Below, in pieces: positions 22,858-32,807 of a DNA stretch of 40,342 bases. The stretch spans positions 1-40,342 of the forward strand of contig JAHZHC010000006.1 in the NCBI GenBank assembly GCA_019420505.1. Reading direction: 5' to 3'. Under the pieces are notes generated by a model. The model saw only the letters and a program-made list of their open reading frames with translations, had not been told where the DNA came from and ran no database searches. Origin of the DNA: Ruminococcus sp. (GTDB lineage: Bacteria; Bacillota; Clostridia; Oscillospirales; Ruminococcaceae). The first letter of the stretch is position 1, and each line of letters opens with the position of its first letter. Made by a program: the position numbers and the translations under genes.

Positions 22858-23895
22858 ATGAGTATAATTTTTGCACTCGTTATTTTTGAGATTATTATTG
22901 TAATTCATGAACTCGGACATTTTATAGTGGCAAAAAAATGTGGTGTTAAGGTAAATGAATTTGCTATTGGCATGGGTCCTGCTATTATAAAGAAGCAGAA
23001 AGGTGAAACGCTGTATTCATGGAGATTGTTTCCTATAGGCGGATATTGCTCTATGGAAGGAGAGGATAGTGAAAGCAGCGACGGAAGAGCTTTTTGTAAT
23101 AAATCTGTGCCAAAGCGTATGGCAATCGTGGTTGCAGGAATAGTAATGAATCTGATTCTGGGAATAGTATTGCTGATAATTCATACCTCTCTGACTGCAC
23201 CAATGTCATCTACACAAATTTCATGGTTTGAGGATAATGCGAAATCTCAGGAATCCGGACTTCAAGTCGGAGATGAAATAGTTAAGGTTAACGGAATGAG
23301 AATTTTCACTGCAATGGATTTGTCCTATCAGTTTCAAAATGATGAAGATAGTATTTTTGATATGACAGTTGTCCGTAACGGAGAAAAAGTTGATCTTGAA
23401 AATGTTGCATTTAATACGGATAATAAAACAATGCATATTGATTTTAAAGTAGCTCCCGTTGAAGCAACAGTCGGCACTGTTCTTACCTATTCATTTAAGC
23501 AAACCCTGACAGACGCCAGACTAATATATATTTCTCTTGGAGATTTAATAACAGGAAAATATTCTATCAGAGATTTATCCGGTCCTGTTGGCATTGTCGA
23601 TACAATAGGGCAGATGATAGACAGTGAAACTGATGAAGAAACCGGAATTGATTGGTCATCATTATTAAGAACAATGCTCTCTATGGGCGCATTTATAACA
23701 ATAAATATAGGATTGTTTAACTTACTGCCGTTACCGGCGCTTGACGGTGGACGTCTTATTTTCTTGATAATTGAAGCAATAAGACGTAAACCTGTTCCTC
23801 CTGAAAAAGAAGGAATGGTTCATTTTATTGGTCTTGCGGCTTTAATGCTGTTGATGATTGCAGTGACAATAAGCGATGTCGTTAAACTTATTTAA
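22858..23895 (+). CDS. rseP: Site-2 intramembrane zinc metalloprotease RseP/RasP
   Basis: Membrane protease that cuts transmembrane segments such as anti-sigma factors or signal peptide remnants. 345 aa. Zinc motif HELGH at residues 17-21 inside the first helix; GMGPAI and FPIGGYCSMEGEDSE after it; one PDZ domain about 125-190 (ESGLQVGDEIVKVNG); second active-site motif NLLPLPALDGGRL near the C-terminus. dxr-rseP-ispG-polC is a classical Firmicutes order. Confidence 0.95.
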   Translation: MSIIFALVIFEIIIVIHELGHFIVAKKCGVKVNEFAIGMGPAIIKKQKGETLYSWRLFPIGGYCSMEGEDSESSDGRAFCNKSVPKRMAIVVAGIVMNLILGIVLLIIHTSLTAPMSSTQISWFEDNAKSQESGLQVGDEIVKVNGMRIFTAMDLSYQFQNDEDSIFDMTVVRNGEKVDLENVAFNTDNKTMHIDFKVAPVEATVGTVLTYSFKQTLTDARLIYISLGDLITGKYSIRDLSGPVGIVDTIGQMIDSETDEETGIDWSSLLRTMLSMGAFITINIGLFNLLPLPALDGGRLIFLIIEAIRRKPVPPEKEGMVHFIGLAALMLLMIAVTISDVVKLI

Positions 23896-23912
23896 TTGAA
23901 AGGAAAATAAAA

Positions 23913-24950
23913 ATGAGAATCTGTAAGCCTGTCAAAGTGGGTAACTTAACATTAGACGGAAAGAAGATTTATGTTCAGTCCATGCTGAATATACCTGCTG
24001 AAAATATTGATGAATCTGTAAAACAGGCAGTTGAGCTTGAAAAATCAGGCTGTGAAATTGTAAGGGCTGCTATTCCGAATATGGATGCTGTAAAACTTAT
24101 TCCTGCTATTAAAGATAAAATATCAATTCCACTGGTTGCAGATATACATTTTGATTATCGCCTTGCAATTGCTGCCTGTGAAGCCGGAATTGATAAAATT
24201 CGTATTAATCCCGGAAATATTGGAGATATGGATAAAGTGAAACAAGTAGTTAAAGCTTGTCAATTACGAAATATACCTATTCGTATCGGCGTTAACGGCG
24301 GGTCGTTAGAAAAAAAATTGTTAGAAGAGTATGGTTCTCCAACAGCAGAAGCTTTGGTTAAAAGTGCAATGAATCATGTTAATATACTTGAAAATTGTGA
24401 TTTTGAGGATATAGTTATCTCAATAAAATCTTCAAACGTTTCCACGATGATAAAAGCATACAGATTGCTTTCACAGCAATGCAGTTATCCTTTGCATCTT
24501 GGTGTGACAGAAGCCGGAACAGAAAGAATGGGCATAATAAAATCTTCTGTCGGTATAGGTTCGCTTCTTGTTGACGGAATAGGTGAAACAATAAGAGTAT
24601 CACTTACTGATGATCCGATTAAAGAAATATATGCTGCTAAGGATATATTGAAAGCGGTCGGAAAGGGAAGCGGAGTAAAAATAGTTTCCTGCCCAACCTG
24701 CGGCCGTACAAAAATTGATCTGATATCACTGGCAAAAAAGGTTGAGGACGCAACAAGGAAAATAGATAAGAATATTACTGTTGCGGTAATGGGCTGCGTT
24801 GTTAACGGAATCGGTGAAGCTGGGGAAGCAGATATCGGTATTGCCGGCGGTAACGGATGTGCTGTCTTGTTTAAAAACGGACAAAAATTATATAATGTTA
24901 AAGAAGAGAATGCACTTGATGCACTTCTTGACGAAATTAATAAAATCTAA
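23913..24950 (+). CDS. ispG: 4-hydroxy-3-methylbut-2-enyl-diphosphate synthase
   Basis: 4Fe-4S enzyme of the MEP pathway that makes HMBPP. 345 aa, the common bacterial form without the plant insert. N-terminal TIM barrel: VQSMLN, ADIHFDYRLA, KIRINPGN, RIGVNGGSLE. C-terminal cluster domain with C260 and C263 (SCPTCGRT) and C295 (MGCVVNGIGEAGEADIGIAGG). GAAAGGA ribosome site. polC begins 9 nt later. Confidence 0.96.
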   Translation: MRICKPVKVGNLTLDGKKIYVQSMLNIPAENIDESVKQAVELEKSGCEIVRAAIPNMDAVKLIPAIKDKISIPLVADIHFDYRLAIAACEAGIDKIRINPGNIGDMDKVKQVVKACQLRNIPIRIGVNGGSLEKKLLEEYGSPTAEALVKSAMNHVNILENCDFEDIVISIKSSNVSTMIKAYRLLSQQCSYPLHLGVTEAGTERMGIIKSSVGIGSLLVDGIGETIRVSLTDDPIKEIYAAKDILKAVGKGSGVKIVSCPTCGRTKIDLISLAKKVEDATRKIDKNITVAVMGCVVNGIGEAGEADIGIAGGNGCAVLFKNGQKLYNVKEENALDALLDEINKI

Positions 24951-24959
24951 GGGTGTTTT

Positions 24960-27900
24960 ATGAAAGTTTATACTATCGCACAATTGTTTGAAAAATACAA
25001 TGATATTATCCCTAATAAATTAGAGAATGGCATTATCAATAAAATTATATTTAACCAGCATGAAAATAAAATTACTGCGATTGCAAAATTTGACACCTTG
25101 CAGTCATTTGATATAGTTAAAAAATTTGAGAAAGATATTTCAAATTCGTTAAAATTAAATAAATTTGAACTTAAATGCAAATATACACCTGATATGCTTT
25201 GTGCAGAGTATTTTTCGGAAATTGTTAAATATCTTAAAGCTGATTGTCCTGTTATAAACGGTTTTTTTGACGGTGCAGAAGCAAAATATGAAAATGAAGC
25301 TTTTATTGTAAATATGCTTAGAGGCGGAGTTGAATTTTTAAAAAAAGCCGGAATTGAATCTAAATTTGCAGCATTAGTCAACGATTTATTTTCTGTGTCC
25401 GCTAAAATTGTATTTACCGGTGTGTTGGAATCCGACAGGGAACTTTTTGAGCGTGAACAAGAAGAATATCTTAACAATATGCCGCTGAATGTCCCTGATT
25501 CACCAAAAATCTCGGTACATAACACAAATGAAAAGAATCAAATTCAAGAAAAACCAGCTGATTTCAGAACTTGCTGTGTTGACTTTACAAGATTAAATCT
25601 GCTTGCAGATGATGCTTTGGTGATTAAGGGTGCTCCCATAAGCAGCGATTCAGCAGTAACGGATATGAAGAATTTGTCAGAAGCTACTTCAGGAAGGGTA
25701 GTTGTCTGGGGGGGAATTTTTGATATAACTACAAAAGAAACGAAAAATGGTGCACTTATTGCTATAATATATTTTACTGATTTTACATCATCTTTTTCAA
25801 TAAAAATGATCGGTTCACCTAAAAAGGGCAAATTTGTAAGACTGAATAAAGATGATTTGTTACAGATGCTTGATAAAATGAAAAAAGGTACTTCAATTAT
25901 AGTTGGAGGTGAAGTTGAGGAGGATGATTTTGATCATAATCTTAACTTGCGTGCTGATGATATTATGATTGTCAAACGTGAAAAATCCACTGATAATTGT
26001 GAGAAGAAAAGAGTCGAACTGCATTGCCATACAAATATGTCGAGTATGGATGCACTTTCTCCTGCGGACAAGCTTGTCAACCGTGCTTTTGAATGGGGGC
26101 ATCAGGCAATTGCTATAACTGATCACGGAGTTGTGCAGGGTTATCCTGATGCTATGGGTGCAGTTGCTAAAATCCGTAAAAACGGCGGCGATTTTAAAGT
26201 TCTATATGGAATTGAAGCTTATGAAGTAAACAACGATGTAAATATATATAACGGAATTGAAAAAAGAAAGCTTACTGATGAGCTGATTGTATTTGATTTG
26301 GAAACAACAGGGACTTCACCAGTTAAGGATAAAATTATCGAGATCGGTGCGGTAAAACTTAAAAATCTTGAGATAGTTGACAGATTTGATACATTTGTAA
26401 ATCCTCATTGTGAAATTACTGATTTTATTTCAAATTTGACTAATATAACTAACGAGATGGTCAAGGACGCTCCGGATGAAGATAAAGCCTTAAAAGATTT
26501 TATAGCATTTTGCGGTAATAATCCTGTTCTGATTGCACATAATGCCAAGTTTGATACAGGTTTTATTAATGCGGCTGTCAAGAGATGCGGATATGATTTT
26601 AAATTCTCATCCTTGGATACCGTACCTATGTGTCAGCTTATGCTGCCTGAGCTTGAAAAACATAAACTGAATTTTGTTGCAGAACATTTTGGATTTCAGT
26701 TTAATCATCATCGTGGCTGCGATGATGCCGAAGTTTTGGCAAAGATATTTATAGAGCTTTCCACAAAATTGATAGATCAGTATCCGGATACCTATGTAAC
26801 TGTCGATATGCTCAACAGCTTGCTTGCAGGCGATGAGAATGTGCTGTCCAGCCGGTCTTATCATCAGATTATACTTGTCAGAAATAATACAGGATTAAAA
26901 AATTTATATAAATTAATATCACATTCAAATTTAAATTATTATAAAAAACGTCCGAGAATTCCTAAATCCGATCTGGTTAAACATAGGGAAGGACTTATTG
27001 TTGGAAGTGCCTGTGAGGCAGGGGAATTGTTCAGAGCAATAGTTGATGGTGAAAGCTGGGACAAGCTTTGCCAAATTGCTTCTTTTTATGATTATCTTGA
27101 AATACAGCCGGTAGGTAATAATGAGTTTATGCTTAGAAACGGTTCGGTTTCATCATATAATGACCTGGAGGAATATAACAGAACTGTAGTAAAGCTGGGA
27201 GATGAGCTTGGAATTCCTGTCTGTGCAACAGGTGATGTGCATTTTCTTAATAAGGGCGATTCACAATTCAGATCAATTCTGCAATCAGTAAAATATAGCG
27301 ATTGTGACAATCAGCCTCCGCTATATCTTAAAACAACAGAAGAAATGCTAAGAGATTTTGCATATCTCGGTAAAGAAAAAGCATATGAGGTTGTTGTCGA
27401 AAATACAAATAAAATAGCTGATATGATCGATAAAGATATAAAAGCATTTCCAAATGGTACATATACCCCATTTATTGAAGGCGCAGTCCGTGAACTTCAG
27501 GTAATATGCTGGAAAAAGGCATGTGATATTTACGGTGACTGTGATCCTGACGGAATTACTTTGCCGGAAGGCGATAACGGAATTGCTGAGTGTTTTAAGG
27601 ATCATATTCCTGAAATAGTTTATAATCGTCTTGATAGAGAGTTAAGTTCTATTATAAAGCATGGCTTTGCTGTTTTGTATATGATTTCGCAAAAACTTGT
27701 GGCAAATTCTGTAGAAAACGGATATCAGGTAGGATCACGTGGTTCTGTCGGATCTTCATTTGTAGCTTCAATGTCAGGTATCTCGGAAGTTAATCCGCTT
27801 ATGCCTCACTATGTTTGCCCGGAATGTAAATATAGTGAATTTATCACAGACGGTTCAGTTGGTTCAGGATTTGATCTGCCTCCTAAAAATTGTCCGAAGT

Positions 27901-29408
27901 GCGGATCGGATATGCATCGTGACGGACATGATATCCCGTTTGAAACTTTCTTGGGATTTGACGGTGATAAAGCACCTGATATTGACTTGAATTTCTCTGG
28001 AGACTATCAGTCGTTTGCACATAAATATACAGAAGAATTGTTTGGTTCTGACCATGTGTTTAAAGCAGGAACTATTTCAGGTGTTCAAGCCAAAACAGCT
28101 TTCGGTTATGTAAAAAAATATCTTGAGGAAAGAGGAAAGACCGTTCACCGTGCCGAAGAACAAAGACTTATAAATGGATGTCTTGACGTAAAAAGAACAA
28201 CAGGTCAGCATCCGGGTGGAATGGTAGTCGTTCCAAGTGATTATGATGTTTATGATTTTACACCTGTTCAGCATCCTGCTGAAAAAGCTGATTCGGATAT
28301 TGTGACTACCCACTTTGATTTCCATTCATTGCATGATACCATTCTTAAGCTTGATGAACTCGGACACGATGTGCCGACACTTTATAAATATCTTGAAGAT
28401 ATGACCGGACTTGATATTCTTAAAGTACCAATGTCTGATGAAAAAGTCTACAGCCTTTTTGCTTCTCCGCAAGCATTGGGTGTATCCGCAGAAGAAATTG
28501 ATTGTCAGACAGGAACTTTAGGTATTCCTGAAATGGGAACGCCATTTGTTCGTCAAATGCTTATTGATGCAAAGCCTAAAAATTTCAGCGACTTGCTCCA
28601 GATTTCAGGTCTTTCGCATGGAACCGATGTTTGGCTTGGCAATGCCCAAGATTTGATTGCTAAAGGTACATGTACTATTTCCGAGGTAATCGGTACACGT
28701 GACAGTATTATGACATATCTGATTTATCACGGCGTTGATCCGAAGCTTTCTTTTAAAATCATGGAAATCACCCGTAAGGGTAATGCACCTAAGCTTCTTA
28801 CCGAAGAAATGAAACAGAATATGCGTGACCATCAAGTACCCGAGTGGTACATTGAAAGCTGTTTGAAAATAAAATATATGTTTCCAAAGGCACATGCGGC
28901 TGCATACGTAACATCTGCTATTAAGCTTTGCTGGTTTAAAATATATCATCCATTAGAATTTTATGCAGCTTATTTTACTGTTCGTGGAGAAGATTTTGAC
29001 GCTGAAACAGCAGTAAGGGGTAAATACATTGTCCAGAATAAAATGAATGAGTTAAAAAACAGACCAAAAGCTGAACGTACTGCAAAAGATGAAGGCGTAT
29101 TGGAAATGCTTCAATTAACAAATGAAATGCTTTGCAGGGGCTATGAATTTTTGCCGGTAGATATATTTAAATCTCATGCAACTATTTATAGGATTGAGGA
29201 CGGAAAACTGAGACTCCCGTTTGTATCATTGTCTGGTGTAGGGGCAAATGCTGCCCAAAGCTTATATGAAAAGGCGCAAAATAAAGACTTTATATCCATT
29301 GAGGAATTTCAGCAGCAAAGCGGAGTAGGAAAATCTGTTGTTGAAACGCTTGAGATGAACGGAGCATTCGGAGATTTGCCAAAATCCAATCAATTATCAC
29401 TGTTTTAA
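24960..29408 (+). CDS. polC: DNA polymerase III alpha subunit, PolC type
   Basis: Replicative polymerase of low-GC Gram-positive bacteria. 1482 aa, slightly above the usual 1430-1450. Order: N-terminal domain (1-200), OB fold (about 240-345), PHP domain beginning VELHCHTNMSSMD (about 351) and interrupted by a DnaQ-like proofreading exonuclease (IVFDLETTGTS, about 440; HNAKFDTGF; HRGCDDAEVLAKIF). Then the polymerase: GSRGSVGSSFVASMSG, a zinc finger with YVCPEC (about 951) and CPKCGS (about 977), catalytic DKAPDIDLNFSGDYQ (about 1003), QHPGGMVVVP, LKLDELGHD. Ends with the helix-hairpin-helix region and SNQLSLF, a QLSLF-type clamp-binding motif. AGGGTG is a weak ribosome site close to the ispG stop. 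Confidence 0.97.
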   Translation: MKVYTIAQLFEKYNDIIPNKLENGIINKIIFNQHENKITAIAKFDTLQSFDIVKKFEKDISNSLKLNKFELKCKYTPDMLCAEYFSEIVKYLKADCPVINGFFDGAEAKYENEAFIVNMLRGGVEFLKKAGIESKFAALVNDLFSVSAKIVFTGVLESDRELFEREQEEYLNNMPLNVPDSPKISVHNTNEKNQIQEKPADFRTCCVDFTRLNLLADDALVIKGAPISSDSAVTDMKNLSEATSGRVVVWGGIFDITTKETKNGALIAIIYFTDFTSSFSIKMIGSPKKGKFVRLNKDDLLQMLDKMKKGTSIIVGGEVEEDDFDHNLNLRADDIMIVKREKSTDNCEKKRVELHCHTNMSSMDALSPADKLVNRAFEWGHQAIAITDHGVVQGYPDAMGAVAKIRKNGGDFKVLYGIEAYEVNNDVNIYNGIEKRKLTDELIVFDLETTGTSPVKDKIIEIGAVKLKNLEIVDRFDTFVNPHCEITDFISNLTNITNEMVKDAPDEDKALKDFIAFCGNNPVLIAHNAKFDTGFINAAVKRCGYDFKFSSLDTVPMCQLMLPELEKHKLNFVAEHFGFQFNHHRGCDDAEVLAKIFIELSTKLIDQYPDTYVTVDMLNSLLAGDENVLSSRSYHQIILVRNNTGLKNLYKLISHSNLNYYKKRPRIPKSDLVKHREGLIVGSACEAGELFRAIVDGESWDKLCQIASFYDYLEIQPVGNNEFMLRNGSVSSYNDLEEYNRTVVKLGDELGIPVCATGDVHFLNKGDSQFRSILQSVKYSDCDNQPPLYLKTTEEMLRDFAYLGKEKAYEVVVENTNKIADMIDKDIKAFPNGTYTPFIEGAVRELQVICWKKACDIYGDCDPDGITLPEGDNGIAECFKDHIPEIVYNRLDRELSSIIKHGFAVLYMISQKLVANSVENGYQVGSRGSVGSSFVASMSGISEVNPLMPHYVCPECKYSEFITDGSVGSGFDLPPKNCPKCGSDMHRDGHDIPFETFLGFDGDKAPDIDLNFSGDYQSFAHKYTEELFGSDHVFKAGTISGVQAKTAFGYVKKYLEERGKTVHRAEEQRLINGCLDVKRTTGQHPGGMVVVPSDYDVYDFTPVQHPAEKADSDIVTTHFDFHSLHDTILKLDELGHDVPTLYKYLEDMTGLDILKVPMSDEKVYSLFASPQALGVSAEEIDCQTGTLGIPEMGTPFVRQMLIDAKPKNFSDLLQISGLSHGTDVWLGNAQDLIAKGTCTISEVIGTRDSIMTYLIYHGVDPKLSFKIMEITRKGNAPKLLTEEMKQNMRDHQVPEWYIESCLKIKYMFPKAHAAAYVTSAIKLCWFKIYHPLEFYAAYFTVRGEDFDAETAVRGKYIVQNKMNELKNRPKAERTAKDEGVLEMLQLTNEMLCRGYEFLPVDIFKSHATIYRIEDGKLRLPFVSLSGVGANAAQSLYEKAQNKDFISIEEFQQQSGVGKSVVETLEMNGAFGDLPKSNQLSLF

Positions 29409-29450
29409 TAATTTGTTTTCATATTAATTACATTTAATCAATAAATCAAC

Positions 29451-29479
29451 TTGACACTTTGCTTTTGATATGGTAGTAT
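29451..29479 (+). promoter_or_regulatory. Promoter of the histidine operon
   Basis: TTGACA (29451-29456), 17-bp spacer, TAGTAT (29474-29479), with TGG directly before the -10. The predicted leader to hisZ is about 70 nt, too short for a T-box. Confidence 0.65.
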
Positions 29480-29501
29480 GTTATTATGATAATGTGATAA
29501 C
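29480..29501. promoter_or_regulatory. Imperfect palindrome at the his operon start site
   Basis: GTTAT (29480-29484) and ATAAC (29497-29501) are inverted copies around an A/T-rich centre with further partial symmetry, positioned at the expected transcription start. Could be a repressor site; by sequence alone it is weak. Confidence 0.3.
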
Positions 29502-29553
29502 GCTTTACTAAGCTAAATTAACTTGATATTGACATTTTGAGAGGAAAAACTTT

Positions 29554-30759
29554 ATGAAAAGATATGATTTAATAACACCGGAAGGAACACGAGATTTATT
29601 GTTTTCTGATTGTCTCGCAAGAAGATATGTAGAAAATAAATTGAAAAATTTGTTTACCGGCTTCGGATACAGCGAAGTTGTTACACCGGGAATAGAATTT
29701 TATGACCTGTTCAGCGGAAGTTCCCGTAATTTTCAGCAGGAAAGAATGTATAAGTTAGTAGATTCCAAAGGTCGTCTGATAACTTTAAGACCTGATTCCA
29801 CTATTCCGATAGCAAGGCTTGCAGCTACAAGACTTGCTGAAGCGAAATTACCGTTGAGATTATATTATAATCAAAATATTTTTGAGAATAATGCATTGCT
29901 TAAAGGTCGTTCTGATGAAATTTCTCAGGCAGGTATTGAGTTGATCGGCAGTGAAAACATTAAACGTGCTGATTATGAGGTTCTCTGTACCGCCGTGAAT
30001 GCTCTTTCTTCATTTGACGATAACGAATTTCGCCTTGAAATAGGACATATCGGGTACTTTAAGGAGCTTGTTTCCAAACTTGACGTTGATGACAGCGTCA
30101 GAGAAGAAATCCGTTTTCTTATATCTGCCAAAAATTATCCGGCTCTTAATGATGTACTTGATGATATCGGAGATTCTCAGATTACCAAAGCCCTTAAACA
30201 GCTTCCAAGACTTTTCGGCGGTATAGAAGTTTTGGATAAAGCAGCTGAAATATTTACAGATGATAATATTTCAAAAATACTTGATTATCTTCGTGAAGTA
30301 TATAATCGTCTTTCAGGTCTTGGATTTGACGGTAAAATTTCATTGGATCTCGGCATTGTAAGTCATACAGATTATTATACAGGTATTGTATTTAAAGGTT
30401 ATCTTACAGGCGTAGGACAATCCGTACTTCGAGGCGGTCGGTATGATAAGCTGGTCGGAGAATTCGGAAAACCTCATCCTGCTGTCGGATTCGGAGTTAA
30501 TTGTGACCTTGTGTCGTTGCATATTATAAAAAAAGGAACAGCTCCAAAGCAAAAGCTGCCTGATTGCATAGTTTACGGAGAAAAGGATCGTGTCGTAGAA
30601 GCTCTTGCTTTCGGACAGGAACTTGTCAGAAAAGGAATGACTATTGAAAACAGCCTTTTTGATTCTCTTGAAGAAACAAAAAAATATGCAATAGAAACAG
30701 GAATTAAAAAAATATATGTAATTGATTCCAATAATGATATAAAAGAAATAACTTTATAA
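29554..30759 (+). CDS. hisZ: ATP phosphoribosyltransferase regulatory subunit HisZ
   Basis: Histidyl-tRNA-synthetase-like protein that forms a complex with short HisG and is needed for its activity and histidine feedback. 401 aa, no anticodon-binding role expected. Seen: TPEGTRDLLF at the N-terminus, motif-2-like LRPDSTIPIARLAATRL, the HisRS-like LDLGIVSHTDYYTG, and LRGGRYDKLVGEFG. Shorter than HisRS and first in a his operon, which separates it from hisS. The pairing with a 209-aa HisG next door is as expected. Confidence 0.93.
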   Translation: MKRYDLITPEGTRDLLFSDCLARRYVENKLKNLFTGFGYSEVVTPGIEFYDLFSGSSRNFQQERMYKLVDSKGRLITLRPDSTIPIARLAATRLAEAKLPLRLYYNQNIFENNALLKGRSDEISQAGIELIGSENIKRADYEVLCTAVNALSSFDDNEFRLEIGHIGYFKELVSKLDVDDSVREEIRFLISAKNYPALNDVLDDIGDSQITKALKQLPRLFGGIEVLDKAAEIFTDDNISKILDYLREVYNRLSGLGFDGKISLDLGIVSHTDYYTGIVFKGYLTGVGQSVLRGGRYDKLVGEFGKPHPAVGFGVNCDLVSLHIIKKGTAPKQKLPDCIVYGEKDRVVEALAFGQELVRKGMTIENSLFDSLEETKKYAIETGIKKIYVIDSNNDIKEITL

Positions 30760-30770
30760 GAGGTAAAAAT

Positions 30771-31400
30771 ATGAGTAAACCATTAAGAATTGCTCTTACA
30801 AAGGGCAGGCTTGAAAAAGATACAATCGGGCTTTTTGAAAAAATAGGTTATGATTGTACAGCTGTGAGGGAAAAAGGCAGAAAACTGATTTTGCCCGTAC
30901 CTGACGGAAATCTTGAAGTTGTGCTGGCAAAAGCAAACGACGTCATTACATATGTCGAGCATGGAGTCTGTGATATTGGTATTGTAGGAAAAGATACTAT
31001 AATGGAAATGCAAGGGAAATTTTTTGAACTTGCTGATCTTGGTTTCGGCAAATGCCGTTTTGCTTTAGCAACTAAAAAAGGTTCAAAATTTTACGGAGGA
31101 TATAAGGTAAAAACGATAGCTACAAAATATCCTAATATTACCCGTAATTATTTCGAGAGCAAGGGCATGGACGTGGAAATCGTTAAAATTGAAGGATCTG
31201 TTGAACTTGCACCACTTCTGGAACTGGCTGACGGTATTGTTGATATCGTCGAAACAGGCACAACACTTAAGGAAAACGGACTCGAAGTAATTGAGGATAT
31301 AGTACCTGTATCAGCAAGATTAATAGTAAATATGGTTAGCATGAAACTAAGACAGCAGGAAATAGAAAAGTTTGTTTCATTGATCGAAGCAAATATTTAG
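30771..31400 (+). CDS. hisG: ATP phosphoribosyltransferase catalytic subunit, short form
   Basis: First step of histidine synthesis: ATP plus PRPP to phosphoribosyl-ATP. 209 aa, the short form that lacks the C-terminal regulatory domain and therefore depends on HisZ. Motifs: LRIALTKGRLEKDT, DVITYVEHGVCDIGIVGKD, and the PRPP-binding DIVETGTTLKENGLEV. GAGGT ribosome site; 11 nt after hisZ. Confidence 0.96.
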   Translation: MSKPLRIALTKGRLEKDTIGLFEKIGYDCTAVREKGRKLILPVPDGNLEVVLAKANDVITYVEHGVCDIGIVGKDTIMEMQGKFFELADLGFGKCRFALATKKGSKFYGGYKVKTIATKYPNITRNYFESKGMDVEIVKIEGSVELAPLLELADGIVDIVETGTTLKENGLEVIEDIVPVSARLIVNMVSMKLRQQEIEKFVSLIEANI

Positions 31401-31414
31401 CGGAGGTTATAATA

Positions 31415-32704
31415 ATGTCATTAGTTAAAAAGATTTATGTAAACGGCTGTGATGAGGAAAAGTTCTTTAAACAGCTTGAAGAAAGAAACGGCGAAACCGA
31501 TAAAAAAGTAACAGCAGTAGTTTCGGAAATTATTGATGACGTAAAGAAAAACGGTGACGAAGCTGTAAAGAAATATACAGAGAAATTTGATGGAAAACTG
31601 CCGGAATATTATGAAGTTCCAAGAGATTTGGTTAATGACGCTTTGACTGAGGCTGATCCCGACTTTGTAAACGCTCTGCTTGACGCAGTTGAAAACATAA
31701 CAGATTTTCATAACAGACAAAAATCTCAAAGCTTTGTTAATACAAAGGAAAATGGCGTAATACTTGGTCAGCGTGTAAGAGGTCTTGAAAAAGTAGGTCT
31801 GTATGTGCCCGGCGGTACAGCAGCTTATCCATCAAGCGTTCTCATGAATGCTATTCCAGCAAAAATTGCTGGTGTAAAAGAGATTATAATGGTAACTCCG
31901 CCGCTTAAAGACGGTACTCCTAATAAAGATATCCTCGTGGCTGCTGCTGTTTGCGGAGTGGACAGAATATTTATGTCAGGCGGTGCGCAGGCAATCGCAG
32001 CATTGGCTTTCGGTACTGAAGAAATTCCGAAGGTCGATAAAATCGTAGGTCCCGGTAATATATTTGTAGCAACAGCGAAAAAATTGCTTTACGGCATAGT
32101 TGATATTGATATGATAGCAGGACCCAGCGAAATACTTGTACTCGCTGACGGAACGGCAAATCCTAAATATGTCGCCGCTGATTTAATGTCACAGGCCGAG
32201 CATGATAAGTTGGCTTCTGCAATTCTGGTAACAACAAGCGAAGAGCTTGCAGATAGAACAAATGATGAAATTGAAAGACAAATGCAGGAGCTTTCCAGAA
32301 AGGATATTATTGAAACATCGTTATCTGATTACGGTGCAATGCTTATTTGTGAAACTAAGGAACAGGCTTGTGATATTGCAAACCGTCTTGCTCCTGAACA
32401 TTTAGAGGTGCTTTTTGAAAATCCAATGGAATATTTGGGCAAATTGGATAACGCAGGTTCTGTATTCTTAGGCTCTTATGCTCCTGAACCATTGGGAGAT
32501 TATTATGCAGGACCAAACCACGTCTTGCCAACAAGCGGTACAGCAAGATTCTTTTCACCATTATCAGTAAACAGCTTTGAAAAGCGTTCCAGTTTTATTT
32601 ATTATACAGAAGACGCTCTCCGTGAAGCTAAGGACGACATAGTTCTTATTGCTGAAAAAGAAGGTCTTACAGCTCACGCAAATGCAATTAAAGTGAGATT
32701 CTAA
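31415..32704 (+). CDS. hisD: Histidinol dehydrogenase
   Basis: Last two oxidations of histidine synthesis (histidinol to histidine, NAD, zinc). 429 aa. GLYVPGGTAAYPSSVLMNAIPAKIAGV, GGAQAIAALAFGTE, KIVGPGNIFVATAK, MIAGPSEILVLAD, MSQAEHDKLASA with zinc ligands Gln and His, LAPEHLEV with the catalytic Glu and His, GPNHVLPTSGTARF. GCGGAGG ribosome site. A 103-nt AT-rich gap follows before hisB; hisC, often next, is absent. Confidence 0.96.
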   Translation: MSLVKKIYVNGCDEEKFFKQLEERNGETDKKVTAVVSEIIDDVKKNGDEAVKKYTEKFDGKLPEYYEVPRDLVNDALTEADPDFVNALLDAVENITDFHNRQKSQSFVNTKENGVILGQRVRGLEKVGLYVPGGTAAYPSSVLMNAIPAKIAGVKEIIMVTPPLKDGTPNKDILVAAAVCGVDRIFMSGGAQAIAALAFGTEEIPKVDKIVGPGNIFVATAKKLLYGIVDIDMIAGPSEILVLADGTANPKYVAADLMSQAEHDKLASAILVTTSEELADRTNDEIERQMQELSRKDIIETSLSDYGAMLICETKEQACDIANRLAPEHLEVLFENPMEYLGKLDNAGSVFLGSYAPEPLGDYYAGPNHVLPTSGTARFFSPLSVNSFEKRSSFIYYTEDALREAKDDIVLIAEKEGLTAHANAIKVRF

Positions 32705-32715
32705 GCAGAAGAAAT

Positions 32716-32772
32716 AAAATTAAAATTACTTACTGAATTAGAAAATTTAATTTAGTTGCATTTTAATTTTTA
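32716..32772 (+). repeat. AT-rich inverted repeat between hisD and hisB
   Basis: TAAAATTAAAAT (32716-32727) is nearly the reverse complement of ATTTTAATTTTTA (32760-32772; one extra base). A possible weak hairpin or RNA processing site within the operon. No good promoter was found in this gap. Confidence 0.3.
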
Positions 32773-32807
32773 ATAACCTGATAGAATATATGAGAATGGG
32801 TGATAAA

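Noticed and set aside
24968..25525. Minus-strand open frame of 185 codons opposite the polC start
   Set aside because: Shadow of polC; low-complexity composition and no ribosome site or family.
29457..29553. Histidine T-box leader
   Set aside because: Only about 70 nt lie between the promoter and hisZ, with no T-box specifier or terminator stem.
32756..32787. Promoter TTGCAT...TAGAAT before hisB
   Set aside because: The spacer would be 20 bp, or with 17 bp the -10 would be TGATAG; neither is convincing.
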